64,000 nt of DNA from Fasciolopsis buskii (lineage: Eukaryota; Platyhelminthes; Trematoda; Plagiorchiida; Fasciolidae): assembly GCA_008360955.1 (NCBI GenBank), contig LUCM01009850.1, forward strand, positions 144,542-208,541, read 5' to 3'. Below the pieces are notes generated by a model. It saw only the letters and a list, made by a program, of their open reading frames with translations, was not told the DNA's origin and ran no database searches. A program made the position numbers and the translations under genes. Below, piece by piece: positions 23,827-37,800 of the stretch (its first letter is position 1; each line of letters begins with the position of its first letter).

Positions 23827-26089
23827 TATTATGGGGACTTATATATGTGCAAGAATTAGACACAAGAATACAACACGAATATTTAAACCTGGCAACGAAG
23901 TCAGTCATGAGCAATTACTACTATTATTTTTATTATTATTGATATCGAGAGAAACTATTTAGCTAGTTCCCATTTGTCACTTCTGTTCCCGGAAGTCAGC
24001 AGAACAGGAGAGGCTTTGTCCTAAATCCACTGGGGTATGGTTTCAAGCATTGAGAGATTCATTCTAGTAATAAACACAGTACGTGAGTGGCAACCGCAGT
24101 TTAGATAGAATTCTTAGACTCAGCAAATTTTATGGGTTGTCGTTCGTTAGTTCAAAAGGGAACTTTATGCGTTTGGTCGTCTGCAGGAATAGTCAGTCAT
24201 TTACGTTGGCCCTGAACGAATACGATGTTTTTGATAACAACCAGAAAAGACGCCATGTGATGAAGAACCCTGGAGGCATTGGTAACCTACAGGAACCTGT
24301 TAACTAACAATTAATATTAGCATTCAGCATTTATCGGGCTTTGCACGCTCGCAGGTTGTCCAAGCAGCTACTGTAATTCTTCGAACTTTTGTCCTGAATA
24401 ACTTAAACTGGCAATGCTCTCAACCAAAATACTATCAGAAATCTTCCCACCCGCCGCTAATCTGCGGCCAGTCTCCGTGAACTAGGCTATAGGTATTAAT
24501 TCAATTAGTCGAAACTTCTTTGGAAAAGTCTTCCTTGCATATGTCCGGAGAACACGGCTGGTGGGTTTGTATCGCCTTCGGTTCATGCTTTATTCACACC
24601 TTTCTTTTTTATTTTGGATAGAACGAAAGTCCCTCAGCTCGCATTTATTGCTCTTTTCTAAGTAGGCATTCACATTTTTGGTTATATTGTAACTAAAGCC
24701 TGTCCAGAGATAAAAGTCCTACGGATTTTTATGTTGAATAACTAGTTTTCTTGTTTGCTATCCCCTTGGACCAGCCATTCTATTTGTTAGACATTTTATC
24801 ACCCAGCGACATGCTGTGCACAATACTGGATAAATTCTTTGTCCTCTATAAGGAATTATTGAGTTTACTGATCCACATCGGATGACTAGCGTCTCGCCTT
24901 TCACGTTTTGTTGCAGTCGCAGAACGTACACCTAGCGAACAGCATTGAGTACAATATTTTCAAGAATTGCATGGCAGGCAGCAGACGGTCGCCACGTAGA
25001 AAAGTTCATTACCAGCGACAGGGTTGAGGTAAGCAAACATATATTTGAGAAGCCTAAGATTTTGCTACAAAGCCATTAGAGACTTCGTCGCATAAAAGTG
25101 ACGCAAACATCACCCAGATTAAAACAATTAGCCCCTTTTTGTAGTGCAATCTTCTCAACCACATCTTTCCTTTGTAAGGCTAAAACAATCATGAAGCGTT
25201 AGAGCCTGGCCGAATGTGCGGAAACCGAGAATAAAGTAGCTTACTTGAAAACAGCGAGCAAATTCGAAGTATAGATGTAGCAGTCAGTATCAAAGCAAAA
25301 AAATAAAAAACGTTAAATAGCGTTCGCATGGGCAGCAAATTTGGATCACTGCCAGTCAGCTTAGCGGTACCTCATTGAGGCAAATAGAAGGACAAACGAA
25401 CAGATTTCATAGGGATAGTCAAAGTCTGATAGCAAGTGACATCGATCTTTTGAAGAAAGTCGACTAGTTTGAAAATAGCCTTCTCTAAGGTCTTCACTGA
25501 GGCTCATTGTCAATCTTCCGACAGTTGCTCGGTTCCGTTTGGTTTATGGCACACGAAATTGGTACATTTCCGTTCATGCTTTGCTTTTCGGGAGGCCTCG
25601 TTTTTGAATCGATTCCACCACTCCGCACTTCCTCGCCGTGTTTACCCGTGCGTGTGCTATCGTACCGTTTGGATTTCGGCACCATGAAATATGCGCTAAA
25701 TTTCTCGCATCCGAGTCCTCTATGCCCCATCCACCGGAGGTAATTTGGCATCTTCGGCTTCTTGATCCGAAACACGACACGTTCGGGGTTGAACGCCGGA
25801 CGCCTTCTAAATTGATGAGCCTGCTTTACGATATTAAGTGTTCTTGGTGAGTCTGTTACGTTTGGCGTCCTCTTCCTTCTATTGCAAGTTGAGTCCTAAG
25901 TCATCCTGACTTCTTCCAGCACCGAGGACATTAAAAGACCAATATGCACAAGTTTTACGCGCTGTATTCCAAATTAAGCTGACGGATTCCGAAGTCCGCA
26001 GAGATGCACAATGATCGTCGGTCTTTTTTTATCATATTACGAATTGTATTCAATCCTTATTCATCGAATTACTTTTGCATGTTTAATTA
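23827..26089. other. Non-coding or unrecognised stretch before a gypsy relic
   Basis: It starts with low-complexity tta repeats (about 23921-23943), then AT-rich sequence. From about 25480 the composition becomes more balanced and several overlapping frames open on both strands (25469-25850). This is where the gag, protease and early RT of the downstream gypsy relic should lie, but I could not recognise a zinc knuckle or a D(T/S)G protease motif. Confidence 0.4.
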
Positions 26090-26109
26090 TTCGAAGGGAT
26101 GGATCCGGT

Positions 26110-26830
26110 GGTTGATCGTGTGGGGTACCGCATTGTCACTACAAGATCACTAGTCACTGCTCGACATGTTCTACTGATATTGAACTAAAAAGTGAGTTGG
26201 ACAGCTCACTTGGTAATGATATTAATGGTGCCGTTCTTTCTCACGGTCCTTGGGCCCCGCCGCTACACATGGTTTTAAAGGAAGATGGCATCAGCTGGCG
26301 ACCATATGGCGAATTTAGTGCATTCACTGCGGCTCTCCTGTTTGATATCTACCCAATACCCCACACACACGACATCACGGCTCCCTTTAACTGCACGATT
26401 GTGCTTTTATAAAATCAATTTGGAACGAGCTTACCAGTCAGCACTGAAGGCGTCAAGATAGCTGCTGCCACTACTTCTTTTTTCTGTTTGAGTACCTACG
26501 TGGTCTTTTCGGTTGCGCAACGATAATCAGATATTCCAGAGGTTTATCGGTTGCATCACACGATACTAGGATTTGGTTTACATTCGACAACGGAATAGCA
26601 GCTAATCCCGATAGATATGAGTTCGGCAAAATGAGACAGACGTTTCTCGGCCGCGAGATCATTCGAGAGGGTACTAAAACTGGCAGAGATATAGGTTGCA
26701 CAATTCTCGATTATGCCGTGCCGCCCTCAATCCAGAAGCACAATGCATTTTTGGCCTGGTAAACTTCTGCCGTTGTTTCACTCCCACGGTGCTGACCGCC
26801 TGCTTATATTGACCAACCTGCTTCGCAGCA
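26110..26830 (+). pseudogene. Gypsy relic 1: reverse transcriptase
   Basis: At 26115-26160 a frame reading YRIVTT matches the segment upstream of gypsy RT. At 26230-26330 it reads WAPPLHMVLKEDGISWRPYG, then DIYPIPHTHD, the standard fingers region (SPLHMVPKK...WRPCGDYR...YPIPHI.D). At 26540-26570 NQIFQRFI matches the QTFQRF helix. At 26575-26660 the frame goes directly to GIAANPDRYEFGKMRQTFLG, matching the block after the catalytic box, so the YxDD-containing segment has been deleted. At 26710-26830 LLPLFHSHGADRLLILTNLL matches the connection region. The enzyme would copy element RNA into DNA; without the catalytic aspartates and with several stops it cannot. Confidence 0.85.
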
Positions 26831-26879
26831 CTCCACGTAAGCTGATAATTATGAGTGCCACACAAAGTGTTTTTGGAGA

Positions 26880-27300
26880 TCAATTCGGCATCGGCTAAGA
26901 GCACGCTTCGGAGGCTTTCGAATTCACCCGCCACGCTTAACCTAGGGGTAAATTTCTCGGATTACGCTATCGAAGCGGTCCTTCGGGAGTTGGATCGGAC
27001 GCCCGAAAACCAATACCATTTTCCCCTCGACGCTTTAATTCTGCTTAAACTAGATACAGTGCTTTTGGTCAGAAACTGCTGTCAGCATACATGTCCATCC
27101 AAAATTTCGGCCCTACCGTCGAAGGCCGTTCTTTCTCCCTGATTACCGACCACAAACTACTAACATGCGCACTGCATACTAAGTCTGATCTTCATCGTCC
27201 TCGAAGAAGCAGATACTGAGATTTTATTCCTCAGATCACGACAGACCTCCGTCACATCAAAGATCAGTAGAACCGCGCAGCAGATGTGTTACCACGCCAA
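26880..27300 (+). pseudogene. Gypsy relic 1: RNase H
   Basis: The frame at 26946-27005 reads VNFSDYAIEAVLRELDRTPE. This matches the first RNase H strand, where the family has V(D)ASD.AIGAVL; the first catalytic aspartate is replaced here by N. After a frameshift, 27130-27190 reads SFSLITDHKLLTCALHTKSD, the well-known TDHKPL block with the second acidic position kept. The frame then decays toward the tether, about 27240-27300, where QISTDVRHIK-like sequence can be made out. RNase H would remove the RNA strand after reverse transcription. It lies in the usual place between RT and integrase. Confidence 0.85.
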
Positions 27301-27390
27301 CAACTTAATTCCGCTAACTGTCCCGTCCGAGTCCTTCTTGCTATGGCATTGTTTCATGCACGGGGTAAGTCTGGGAGAGAAATATCTCAT

Positions 27391-28450
27391 TCCTCTTCGC
27401 TGCAGTGTCGTCGTATATCACTGGCTGGGAGTGCTGGTACGATAATCTGCGCCCTGTACAACGGCTAAACTCCGCTATGGGAGCCTTCTACTTATCGGTT
27501 TCCCGTGTTGCGTACACCAAATGGAGTTTTCCAAGCATGCATTGCAGTGAGTCTGCAACTGATTTTCTCACAATATGTCTGGCCGTCTATGGACAAATAT
27601 GTCCGTTTGCAGGCCTAAAGGTTTTGGACCGTCAATGCCCTTAAGTGTACAAGCGCCTAGCGTTGCCCGTCGGTACCTTTGCCACGCCTGATGACCACCT
27701 TCTTCACGTTCACATCAATATTCTCAGTCATTCGGTGGCACCATACCAGTAAACAAACGCGCTAAAGTACGTGGCTAGAGTCCCTAGAGGGTCTAAAGTT
27801 GTTCCGACCAGTACCGCTACTACCAAATCGGAGGCCTGATACTTCGTAGAAAGATGAAGAGCTTCTCTATTGCTACGACTGGCCGAGGGCAAAAATTTGG
27901 GTTCGATCTTTTCCTCTTCATTACCAGTATGCTGGGGACGGGTCGGATCCGCAAGAACGCTGAACATTCGGTACCGAAATGTTTAATCGAACGTTATCAT
28001 GCCCAACCCTAGGTGGCGCCCAAATCTCACGAGAATTCCATTCGGTGCCAACTGTTACCAGTAAGTCTACTTGGTATTAGAACTTCCGTAAAATCAGATA
28101 TCCAACGTTCAGCCGCGGGACTTGCGCTCGGAGTGACATTACAACTGCCTTGGAAATATTTTTCGCTGCGGGTTCCTTATCCACCCACTGTGCGGACATA
28201 CGCTACTCACACTTCTATGCAAACGCCGAATTTGTCTTCTACCAAAACTCACTCAACGCCGTGAAGTACTCACTCCAAACCAACCCTTTGATTGTTTGCA
28301 TGCATATATCCGCGTTGATGCAGTACGCAAACTGCTGCAGCAAAATTATGGAGGCCCTTTTCGCATGGCTTCTCGTCACCACAAAACGTTCGGGATTGTT
28401 TGACTCGTTAGCATCATTCCCTCTATATATCCTAAGTTGGCAATTGATTG
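27391..28450 (+). pseudogene. Gypsy relic 1: integrase
   Basis: In three frames the segment gives the gypsy integrase landmarks in order. SSLQCRRISLAGSAGTIICA (27391-27450) is a pre-integrase block. QYVWPSMDKYVR (27572-27607) is the segment just before the zinc-binding cysteines. LPVGTFATPDDHLLHVHINI (27663-27722) leads into the first catalytic aspartate (family HID; here HIN, so the aspartate appears lost). LLGIRTSVKSDIQRSAAGLA (28067-28126) lies in the C-terminal part of the core, and RVDAVRKLLQQNYGGPFRMA (28311-28370) is in the C-terminal domain. Between 27725 and 28060 the core with the remaining acidic residues is not recognisable. The enzyme would insert element DNA into the genome; this copy is non-functional. 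Confidence 0.85.
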
Positions 28451-31400
28451 TTAGCCAACATTTGGTTCCACAGATTTGCAATTGTCTGGATGCGTAAAGA
28501 TCAAGATCAAATTGCTTATCCTTAGCAGATTCTCACAAAATGCACTCATTTCAACGGGGGGCAGAATCCGTGGCTGTGATTTTCTAAAAATTGGAGGTAC
28601 TGAGCCGAACATCTGCAGGGCTACCCGAATCCCATCCTACGCTTGATTAGATGCAAGACAGAGGCAGGTGCTTGCCTATGGCAAAAGGCTTGTGTAGGTG
28701 TGATAGAGACGGCGAAATGTAGGCGCTCGTTGAAAGTGGTTTGCACTGGTATAAATATAAAAAATTTTGATCAGGTTCGCGGAATTGTAACTAAACATTC
28801 TGATTGACAGACGGGAGCTTGAGCCCGTATACAACGAAAGACGTGGGCAACGGGAATTTGCGTTTCCAATCACAAAGAAACTGCAAGCGATCGCCTTTAA
28901 CAGGCAAATGCGGGAGGTGTAATCTGCCGGAGTGGCTCCGCCAGCAATCACCGACTGTTTTGCTACCCGCTCCACACATCCACAATTAACGCGAATTTGA
29001 AAATGAGGAATATAAGACTTGGGGCTGAACTGGTGTGTATGTGCAAGAATATTACGCAGAAGTCTCAGACCGATATCGGGTTCTCCATAATAATTTTTTC
29101 GGGGCACTGAAGTAGAGGCAGGGAGGACTAAGCTGCTGCCGCTGCCCTGCTGGAAGGCAATGGTTCAAGCTTGGAAGTGGGGGCATAAGCACTGCTCCTA
29201 TTGGCCGCCAAGTAATACATCTGCGCAGTATTATCAATAGCTCCATTCGACCCCATTTCGTTCGGCTCTATTCGAATCCAGAGGGTAATGCACTATCTTC
29301 CGGGGTGCGGTGTTGGTTGGGTATTATGCAGTTAACATCAACCGTTGCGAGGTGGAAATGACCAGCTTAAAGTCTGTTACCCCAATAAGACGTCTTACAT
29401 GTGGACAGATTGAAAATCTGAACCATGGACGTAGCGGAACAGTTTCGCAGCCCCATTGCAACCTGAAAGCTTCAGCCAGATGAAATATCATCAAGCTATC
29501 ACCAAAATAAAACTGAGCCAACAATAGAAACCTAGGCACGAACAAAGGCTGGGATGTTTACTTAGGGTCAGTAGGCCCGAACAACAAGCACTAGCTTGCA
29601 GAATGATTTGCGTGGTGTTCTTCCGCAGATAACAATGAGAAAAAGAAAACCGCATCACCAGCTTATCAAATGTAGCTTGCCTGGATTTGGATTCCAAGGA
29701 TCAGATGCCTCTATCGTTCTGCCTTCGCAATGATTAACGTTTTCGGCGCTGAAAGCGGCGCTGTTTGGTCTGCCTTGGAATTCTCCACGGCATAGACACT
29801 TCAAACGTCATCAATCTGGCTGTAAAGTTGAAATAAGTGGCTTCTGGAGACTGCTGATTTCACCAAAAGATAACCGTGCGGCCATTGGTTGTCCGGTTTC
29901 CAAAGCTTTGGTCTGGCATAAATTGTGTCTCTGATTTCTTTGATCCATTAAGTAAGCCCTTCAGCGTGAGACTTATTGGCGAATGATGTGTCCCCTTGAT
30001 AAGGTCTTCTACTGGGAATTGCTGTTCCATAATCGACAGGTGGTTTGCCGATCGTGAAAACGACAATTCTGAATTTCCACCCGCAATCATTTAAGGTTTG
30101 CGGCCGTCTGTTATTGCATACATCCCACATCAATTGTCCGCTTTCCAGGTGCATCAAGTCACATAGAACTTGCCATACAGCCCTGTAGTCTGCATCCCCT
30201 GGGCCAGGAGGGTTTTACACCCATTAATAAATTCGGGAATCTACGGCCAAAATATCTGAACGCACGGATACTTTAGAATCTCTGCGCTTTGAAATGTTTT
30301 ATCAGATGTCTGCAGGTTCTTTCTGAGATACCTACAGTTACGTCTACCCCGGCACCATTTGTCCTTCGTCATGAAGGCGGTCCTTTGTGCGGTTTACGTG
30401 GCCAAAAATAAAGATCCAGTAATATTTTCCGGATTCAGGTTTTCCCATTTTGGCGTTTTTTCTTTCTTTATGGTGGGTTCGCTGTTTGCCCAATAGGATA
30501 TCCCACCATTTTCATTCTTAATTATCTCCCCTGGAAATGCCAGCTGCGCCACTCCAGGACCCTTTGCTGGGCATTACCGCTTATTAGCCAACATCCGACT
30601 TTCAATCCTATTTGCCAATAACGGTTCAAAATAATTACTGTTTTGCATCTTCTGACGCCATATTAGTTTGCAGCAAGTCAAGTACGTCCAGCTGACAAGC
30701 CCATCATTCCCTGGTAATTCGATGGTTGTGGTAGTTGAGGATACGCCGGAAAATGAGGTTATCCAGGCGGCAGAAAAGATTTTGCTAGTGTGGCAATCTA
30801 CAAATGAGCCTGCAAGTTAAAGCAAAAGAAAACTAGACAAGGTGCACCTCCGAAGGGTTTACTAAAAGATGAGAATAAGAATACACTCTTGAAAAGGCGC
30901 GCAATGATCTTCGCACAGTTTAAATTCTGCCACTCACAAACGTCCATCTTTCTTTAATCGCACGTTTCCAAAGACGAGGTGGAACGTAATATTGACTAAG
31001 CTTTTGTCTACTTTATTCATTAATTTATTTTAAATGAACAATCTTTGCACCATACTCTAACGGAATGTGAATACCGAATTGGCAATTCTGGACTAGGTGA
31101 TATGGTTACTACCCTGGCTGTAAACGATTGAGTGATGGACAGACGGGCGCTAATTGGTCCAAGATGGCAGCCAATACCCTACCTCCAGGGAGATTTTGCG
31201 CTTGAAAGGATTTCAGTTAAGCTCAGATTGGTCAACACCAGATTTTCCCGAATGAACTTGCGAGGAAGTGGATGGCAGGATACCTGGTATCAGTGGCGGG
31301 TTGCGGTGAGGGTCAAATTATTTCTTTGGTAACCGATTGCTGCAGCATCCTCCCCGGGGTAATGTTGAAACGCCATTTGCCGGTTTGTTAGACACTGATT

Positions 31401-33479
31401 AGCTATAATTCTGTGCCCTGTATCTGCGCTCAACGGGGAGATACCCATTCTGCGCACTGCGATAATAAACAGCGAATGATTGTATTACGTGCAGATGCCA
31501 AAACTATTTTAGCATGGTAGGCACGGCTACAAAGAGATGTTTTCAATCGACTGAGTAACCTACCATGTTAGGGAAGTTTTACCTCACCTTGAACCAAGAG
31601 TCAGAACGGTTATGTAACGTCACGCCCACAGGTACAAAAATGGGCTATTCTACTTGTTCCGCGTGTATCACTTCTCAAGTTCGAGCAATCAGGAATACAG
31701 CCAGCTCTTTTGGATCTGAAAGGACGTAAAACGTTTTTGACCCGATTTATTTACCTCGGGCGATGCCAACTCTAGTCACATCAACTGAGAAGTTGAAACA
31801 TATACAATGGGGACGATCGAAGAGGAAATTCTTAAGTGGCCGCGAGAAAATGCCAGGAACAAATATATGCAGTAAGGCAATACTTATAGGTCTGGACGTA
31901 AACCACCCCTACCGAACCTCGTGATCACCAAACAAGATGGACATATACAGTACCTGCGGGTCTATTCTCCTTTAAGCAAGAGTGATCGCGTGATCGTTAA
32001 ATGCACTATTCGTATGCCTTTGAAAGTCCGCACCTAAGATGGCAAGAAGCTTTAAGAAAATAGGCGAAGGGCGGCTCCGTGATGAAGCCTTAGACCTGCC
32101 ATGGGCCACCAAATAAAATCGTTGTAGAGAACACGTGGTCGGTAACAAAGGGGATCGCTGCTCGTCCTCCGAGGGAAGCTTTTGTCGCCGGAGGGAAGAC
32201 AAAAACATGGCAAGCCAATATGGCGGAAGGCGGGAATGCGCAGGGCAGTTAAGCGTCGAGACCAAATTTGGGTCATGCATATGGCCCATCAGAGTTGTTC
32301 GAGGTGAACTTCGTATGCTAGGCCCAGATATAAGCCAAAACATTCATTGAAAAAGGCCAGATAAAAGTACGGTGCAGGGTTAGCCAAGTGCGCTAAGAAG
32401 CATCCCAAATAGCATCATGCACATGCTCAACCAAAAGGGTCACTGAGGTTTCGGGTCCGCCGGCCAACAACAGATGGAAATTCTGCTGCAACCGATGACG
32501 GCGGCAAGGCAACAGCAGTAAGGGAATATTTTAGCGCCGCAGATATTGTGATTGAGAGCATTCAGAAGGAATCAGACCTTCCAATCCCATTCGGGAAAAA
32601 ATTTAGGCCGCTGAAATTTTCATTCCCTTATTTAAGGCTTCTGATGATCCCCATTCAGCATATTTAATTTAGGCTTTGTCAGCACCGTTAAAAAGAGGTA
32701 AGGACATTTTACAGAAAGTGCAACGACTAGCTAAAGCATGGCTGAAGATCAAAGGCAAAAGACCTAAGAACAGACTAAGTGACTTCAGCCTGTTCTCATA
32801 GGAAAGCTGAAGGGTTACAAGGACCTGATTAAAAATTCCGAGATGGTTAAAGATCCCAACGGAATTCGTGCCCAGGCCCTTATCCACAAGCACCTTGATC
32901 CCAAAACCAAGGGTTAAGGAAAAAGCTGACAAAGATTTGTTCCCCGCTGGAAATTAAACAGCATTTTATTAGTACCGGAGTGGTAGTTTGTTGGAGTAAG
33001 CTTTTTGGAGAAGCCGTTGAGATAGGCTGTCAAGGGCTAAGGGCCGAATTGAATCGTAAGTCGGCAAGGTGAGCTAGCATGTCTGGCCGCTGAAGATGCT
33101 TGCCCTACGTTTGAAAATGTGAGCTCACTTTGGCCCTCGTGGAGCAGTCGTTCTATCCTCGGCGGAGTGAGGTGCATCTTTCTTCCTCTGCCATTCCCTC
33201 GCATTGGAAAAGCGTCCGCTGGGACGTTAAGGATAAGGCGCAGAAGATAACGCTATCAAGGGCAGTTCCCGTTTATGTGCATTCTATCTGAAGAATTTTG
33301 AACGCTCGGTTGATCCTCTGGACCACTTCTGTCTTGTGACAACCGACCTGAGCTGAGCTGAACCTACCACGCTGGAAACACCATTCTCGTCCCATTACCA
33401 AAGTTAAAAACATCGGGTCTAGTTAGTATTTCCGTGGATGACCGGCTGGGAATACCAAGTGCTGCGACCGCTTCTTCGC
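28451..33479. other. Unassigned 5 kb between two gypsy relics
   Basis: Composition is more balanced than in the first 25 kb and many frames of 60-140 codons are open, the longest being 143 codons on the minus strand at 29107-28676 and 123 codons at 32343-31972. None gave me a recognisable motif. On position, the minus-strand part of 31.9-33.4 kb could be the integrase of the gypsy relic that lies just above it, but I could not find the HHCC or DDE landmarks. The stretch 30.2-31.1 kb shows nothing recognisable. Decayed transposon sequence is the likeliest content. Confidence 0.35.
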
Positions 33480-34850
33480 ACTAGATTTGGCTGAAAATTT
33501 TAATTCCCATGGGGAACTTGCGTCAGCTACGAAGTCGTCTGCCTCCATAACCATGCTGAATGCTTACAAAGAACCGGGAGCTAAAGTCTATGAGTTGAAT
33601 TTGCATAGCCAGTAGCAGTCGGAGGCCGAATGTAACATGTAACCTAGCGCCTCTCCATTTATTGTGACCTGAGTGGAAGACTCTCTAATGCATGTCTAAA
33701 GTGCTGTACAGCAAGGTAGACAGCCGGCAACTCTACCAAAAACGGTATGCTTTAACCGCCGAGTGCAGCCGTTTACAAAAGAACGTCAATGGATTGCACG
33801 AATCTTTTGTGTACTGTTGAAGGACGGCCCTAACTAGGGCTTCGGGGGCATCGGCTGTGAAGGACATGGATGTCGAGAAGTTGAGAAGTGTGATTAGCGC
33901 CTTTATTGCCATTGAGTTACCTATGAAAGTGAAAGATTGCCGTGCGGCATCATGAAAAGCATACTTGCTCCTTTTCCTCGTAATTGGTTCGTCAGTGGAT
34001 CAAACATTTCTGTGAAATTAACAATGAAACGACTATAGAATCCAACCAGAGTGGCAAACTATCGTATTTATCGGTGCGAACGAGGCCTCCAGCATTCCAG
34101 AATAGCGGTGATCTTATCCGACAATTTAACCGCACCCACAGCCGTGACAATAGGCTCCGAAAATGTGATTCCACGCCTTTCCAAATTGCATTTCGAAGAG
34201 TCTACCGTTATGCCATGTATTCCAAGGCCACCGGATGCGGTGCGTAAGTGATCTGATTGTTGTTGCTATAACTGGCTTGCAGTTAGGATATTTTTCAGGT
34301 GCAATTACATATACTCCAGACCTCTCGTGACTTCTGGCATAAAGCTTCGAAAAGTCTGACCCGAACTCAAAAGTTTAAAAGGCATTACCACCTCTATTTT
34401 TGGTGTGTTAGCGGCATTTACGGGGATCCGATTGTAAGCCTCCACCAAATGTAAGCGGCTGAGCACAGCGCAACCGAGCGGCAAAGAAATGAGATCCTGT
34501 ATATGGGAAATCAGCTACTTACCGTATTGAGTGCTCTTTAGTCCACAGAGGGTCGCCATTAGACATTGGATTTAGGAGCCACATAAATTTGAGCAGACCA
34601 AGAGCTATTGAAAGGGCTTGCGATCCCCACGCAGTGGAATTCTGCGCTGGCTAGATGAAATCTGTCAGGAGCTGGGCGATGATGCCAGGTAAAAGTTCCA
34701 GGTCTTGTGGTCTGGATTTGGTGTGTTATCTTTGCACTGATTGCGAGAAGTATACTGGTGTGTCCCATTCATTGAGTAACCACAAAGGAGCTCAGTGTAT
34801 GGCTGCTGAACTTGCAGTACAGAGCATTGAGGTGGGATTTGATTGAGGAC
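33480..34850 (-). mobile_element. Ty3/gypsy pol relic 2 (RT and RNase H), minus strand
   Basis: Read on the minus strand, the interval gives RT followed by RNase H in the right order with several stops and frameshifts. RT begins near 34768 with THQIQTT and PDRFHLASAEFHCVGIASPF and continues at 34453-34395 with RLHLVEAYNRIPVNAANTPK (the family's K/R-x-DL..AYHQIPV block). MQFGKAWNHIFG at about 34195-34160 matches the KC.FG....FLG block. RNase H appears at 33830-33771 as AVLQQYTKDSCNPLTFFCKR, and a decayed VVADALS-like tether (DDFVADASS) at about 33530. The YxDD box is not readable. No LTR, gag or integrase could be fixed. It is closer in motif to the relic at 26-28 kb than to the one at 60.6-63.4 kb. 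Confidence 0.83.
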
Positions 34851-37800
34851 AGCGTAAAGACAGTCACAGCCAGACACGTTTGCCTGTCTACTATTTTCCT
34901 ACATCAAGCACCGACCAGTAGGTGGAAATGCTGGAGATAACCGCAGCAAACATGGTATAGGGCGTTGGCGAAGATGAATACCTAATGAAATGCCCTATTC
35001 AGATTTGACTTGAGGGTGAGAAAACAAAGTACTTAGTTAGGGATACCGTTGCTGTTTGCGGCCTGCAAGGTCTCCGCTTTTGCAGCATTCAAACTATTCG
35101 GGACACTGGGATTACAGTAATCTCGGAAACTGTATCCTCCTAGATTGGTGAAATCGTTTTCAAATACTTGACGTTTAAAAGGCGACAATTGATAGATGGC
35201 CAAGTGTCGTGCGCCGTAACCACGAACCAGCAACCTAATTTCCCTGTCACCTACCAGGGGGCGTGCGCCATTGGGAAAACATTTTACCAAACCTTCAAAG
35301 CAATTGCGATGTTTATGGTAATCCTCTGATCATCACAGGGAGGGTCAAATAGATAAGAGGCTGTTTCACCTGTTTCAACGCGTACCCCACCGAACTCACG
35401 GATGATCCCTATCCACTGCAAGCCGTTGTAAAACTCGTCGGTTCTAGTCAATAAGGCCAATAATTAATCCACTTCAGGCAAGGCTGCCGCTCAAAGGAAC
35501 AAAAAAGAAAAGTGCTGTGATACTTGAGGTGTAACGGTGTATAATATCATCGGCGGTGTACGCAGTCGCCCCCGGTGAACACTTATGAGAGGACTTAGAC
35601 AAAGGTGGATGCGGTGGAAGCCGTTGAAACTACAACTTTCCTAACATCGGGTTGTCACCCAACAGCTTCCTCACCCTCCCTCCATGTCGCCACAGTTCCA
35701 GTAGCCCTGAGGGCTTTCTATCTCCATTCTAGACGCATTGAGGCAATTGCCAGATCCGCCGATCTTCACTGGAGGTCATCTGAGATACGAACGCCTCTTT
35801 CAAATCCTCGAAGTTGTGCAAAAGTACCATGTTGTTCCGAAATTAAAAGCTGCATCCCGGGGAAAGACAGAAATCAACCCAACCAGGACGATGGATCTTG
35901 CTGAATAATTTGTACTTTGCGTACTTTGGTTCAATTAATCAAAACCAGAAGTGAGGATCGAATGGCGTGAAGGAAGGTATGTGCACCGTCAAGGCCCCTA
36001 ATATCAGTTCCGACGTCGGATTTCGTCCCGTGGATTTGGCACCGTACTTGGAAATAACAGCAAAAATACGTGCTGGACAGTCATCGATAGAAAAAGGCAA
36101 CCGGTGCCAAACAACACAAGCAACCGGTACTAAAGCAACAGCAGTATAGTTTACTCGTAAAAATGATAAAAAAGCATCAGCAAAATCAACATGGACTCAT
36201 GCAACCAGACACTCTGGTTGGGCACAAAGATTTTAAGGTCAACTCTCCTACCTTGGTTCTCGCATTAGGTCTTCTTTCCCTATCCGTTTTGACCGCTTCT
36301 GCGAATTACGGAGGGCACATTGACAGCCCAGATACTCTATCTGTACGGCGAAAAGGCAGTCTCAGCAGCGGGATGTTTGGTATTTTCGACAAGGGTGTAC
36401 GTGAGTAAAGTGATCAACTTTCAGTTTAACGGGGGATCCAACGGAAATAATCCATGTTCCGCCGCTGCATGCGCTCCATGTTCCGGACTCCTCCCACCAT
36501 TTCCTAATACTCTTCTTACCCCATCCTACAAAAAGCAATCGGGCGGAGGTAACATGCTGCTATCTGAAGTCCACAGAACTCCTGCATGTATCTCGGCATT
36601 CTTCTCCCTATTTTCTTTGGGCTTACCTTCCATCCTAAGCCGTTATTTTTTCTCGTCCCTTTGGTGACCTGCTTCTGCATCAGACTTTGTCTTAAACTTC
36701 TTGTTCTCCATCGGCGAATGGACAAACGTTTTTCGTTAAACTTCTCCTTTGTTGTTCGCGGCTGAAATTTACGTCCTCAAAATTAGTTTCCACAAGTGTC
36801 ATCTCCATCTATTTTTTCGCTGGAATAGATAGTTTCTCTTCATTGTCGCCATATCCACTTCCCATCCCAGTATTCATCTAATGCCCCGTATTATTTATGT
36901 CCTTAATTCGTGAATGCCAGTTAACTTACTGTCCACTGGACCGTACATTCACCTTTATCAGACTTTTGCTTTATTTTGTCTCCTAATCAGTTTCTGGATC
37001 ACTTCGCATTCAGTTATTACAAAATTATTTATTTTTTCCCTGAGAAACTATCTTTCAATGCAATGTGCGTGCAATATGCGGACTACCATGTGATGAGCCT
37101 TGATGGAGCTCACACAATTCACATTTTGCAAGAGGCAACAAAAATGAAAACTCGCACGGGACGAAGGCTTGTAGGTGTACTGGTCAGCATGAATATCTAA
37201 TCAACAAACGTGGCGTCTCACAACTTGCTGCTGGCATGCAAACGATGGCCTACCGCTTTGAAATTAAAATCGGACTTAAATAAGTAACAATATTAATAAT
37301 TTTATATATATTTCTTGAGTTCCGAGAGGCCTTTGTGAATCAACTTCACGTTTGTTCAAGTATGGAGCACAAAACACAAAACCCAGACATGAAATGGGAA
37401 TGTCTGCGCTCCCGGAAACAAATCGAACACGATCAAAATCTGCGGTGTGACAATGAAGGCATTAGTATTCTAAAGTCACAGCTGGACAAACTGTTTGACA
37501 GGATTGTACAAGACTTTCTGGCAACAATTTTCTATCGTTGACTCCAAGTCATTTTATGTTTACATGCATCAACACTGCCTAATACATTCGTAAAATTTGG
37601 CCAAAGGACGTTAGTGGGCTTTGGGCTATCACCGGAACCGCAGAAAGTTTAGTGGTCTAAATGATTAACTGGGAAGGTAAACTGAGAAAATGAAGACCAA
37701 AACGTGTATAAAAACGGGATGGAAATTCTTCAAGACCAAAAACTATGACATTTGAAGTGGATAAGAAAGTGGTGATTAACTGCATTAAAAGACCGATATA

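Larger units (their letters stand above)
26090..28450 (+). mobile_element. Ty3/gypsy pol relic 1 (RT, RNase H, integrase)
   Basis: A colinear but multiply frameshifted gypsy pol runs across this interval in the order RT, RNase H, integrase zinc region, integrase core, C-terminal region, which is the Ty3/gypsy order (in BEL and gypsy the integrase lies last; in Ty1/copia it precedes RT). No LTRs, gag or protease could be identified, so this is an internal fragment. Its closest relative in the window by motif is the minus-strand relic at 34.85-33.48 kb. Domain details are in the next three entries. Confidence 0.88.

Noticed and set aside
35605..36408. RTE 5' coding region in the chain of open frames
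   Set aside because: The frames shift like a decayed gene, but I could not find any endonuclease landmark (such as the N-terminal WN.R or the GDFN box), so no family name is given.
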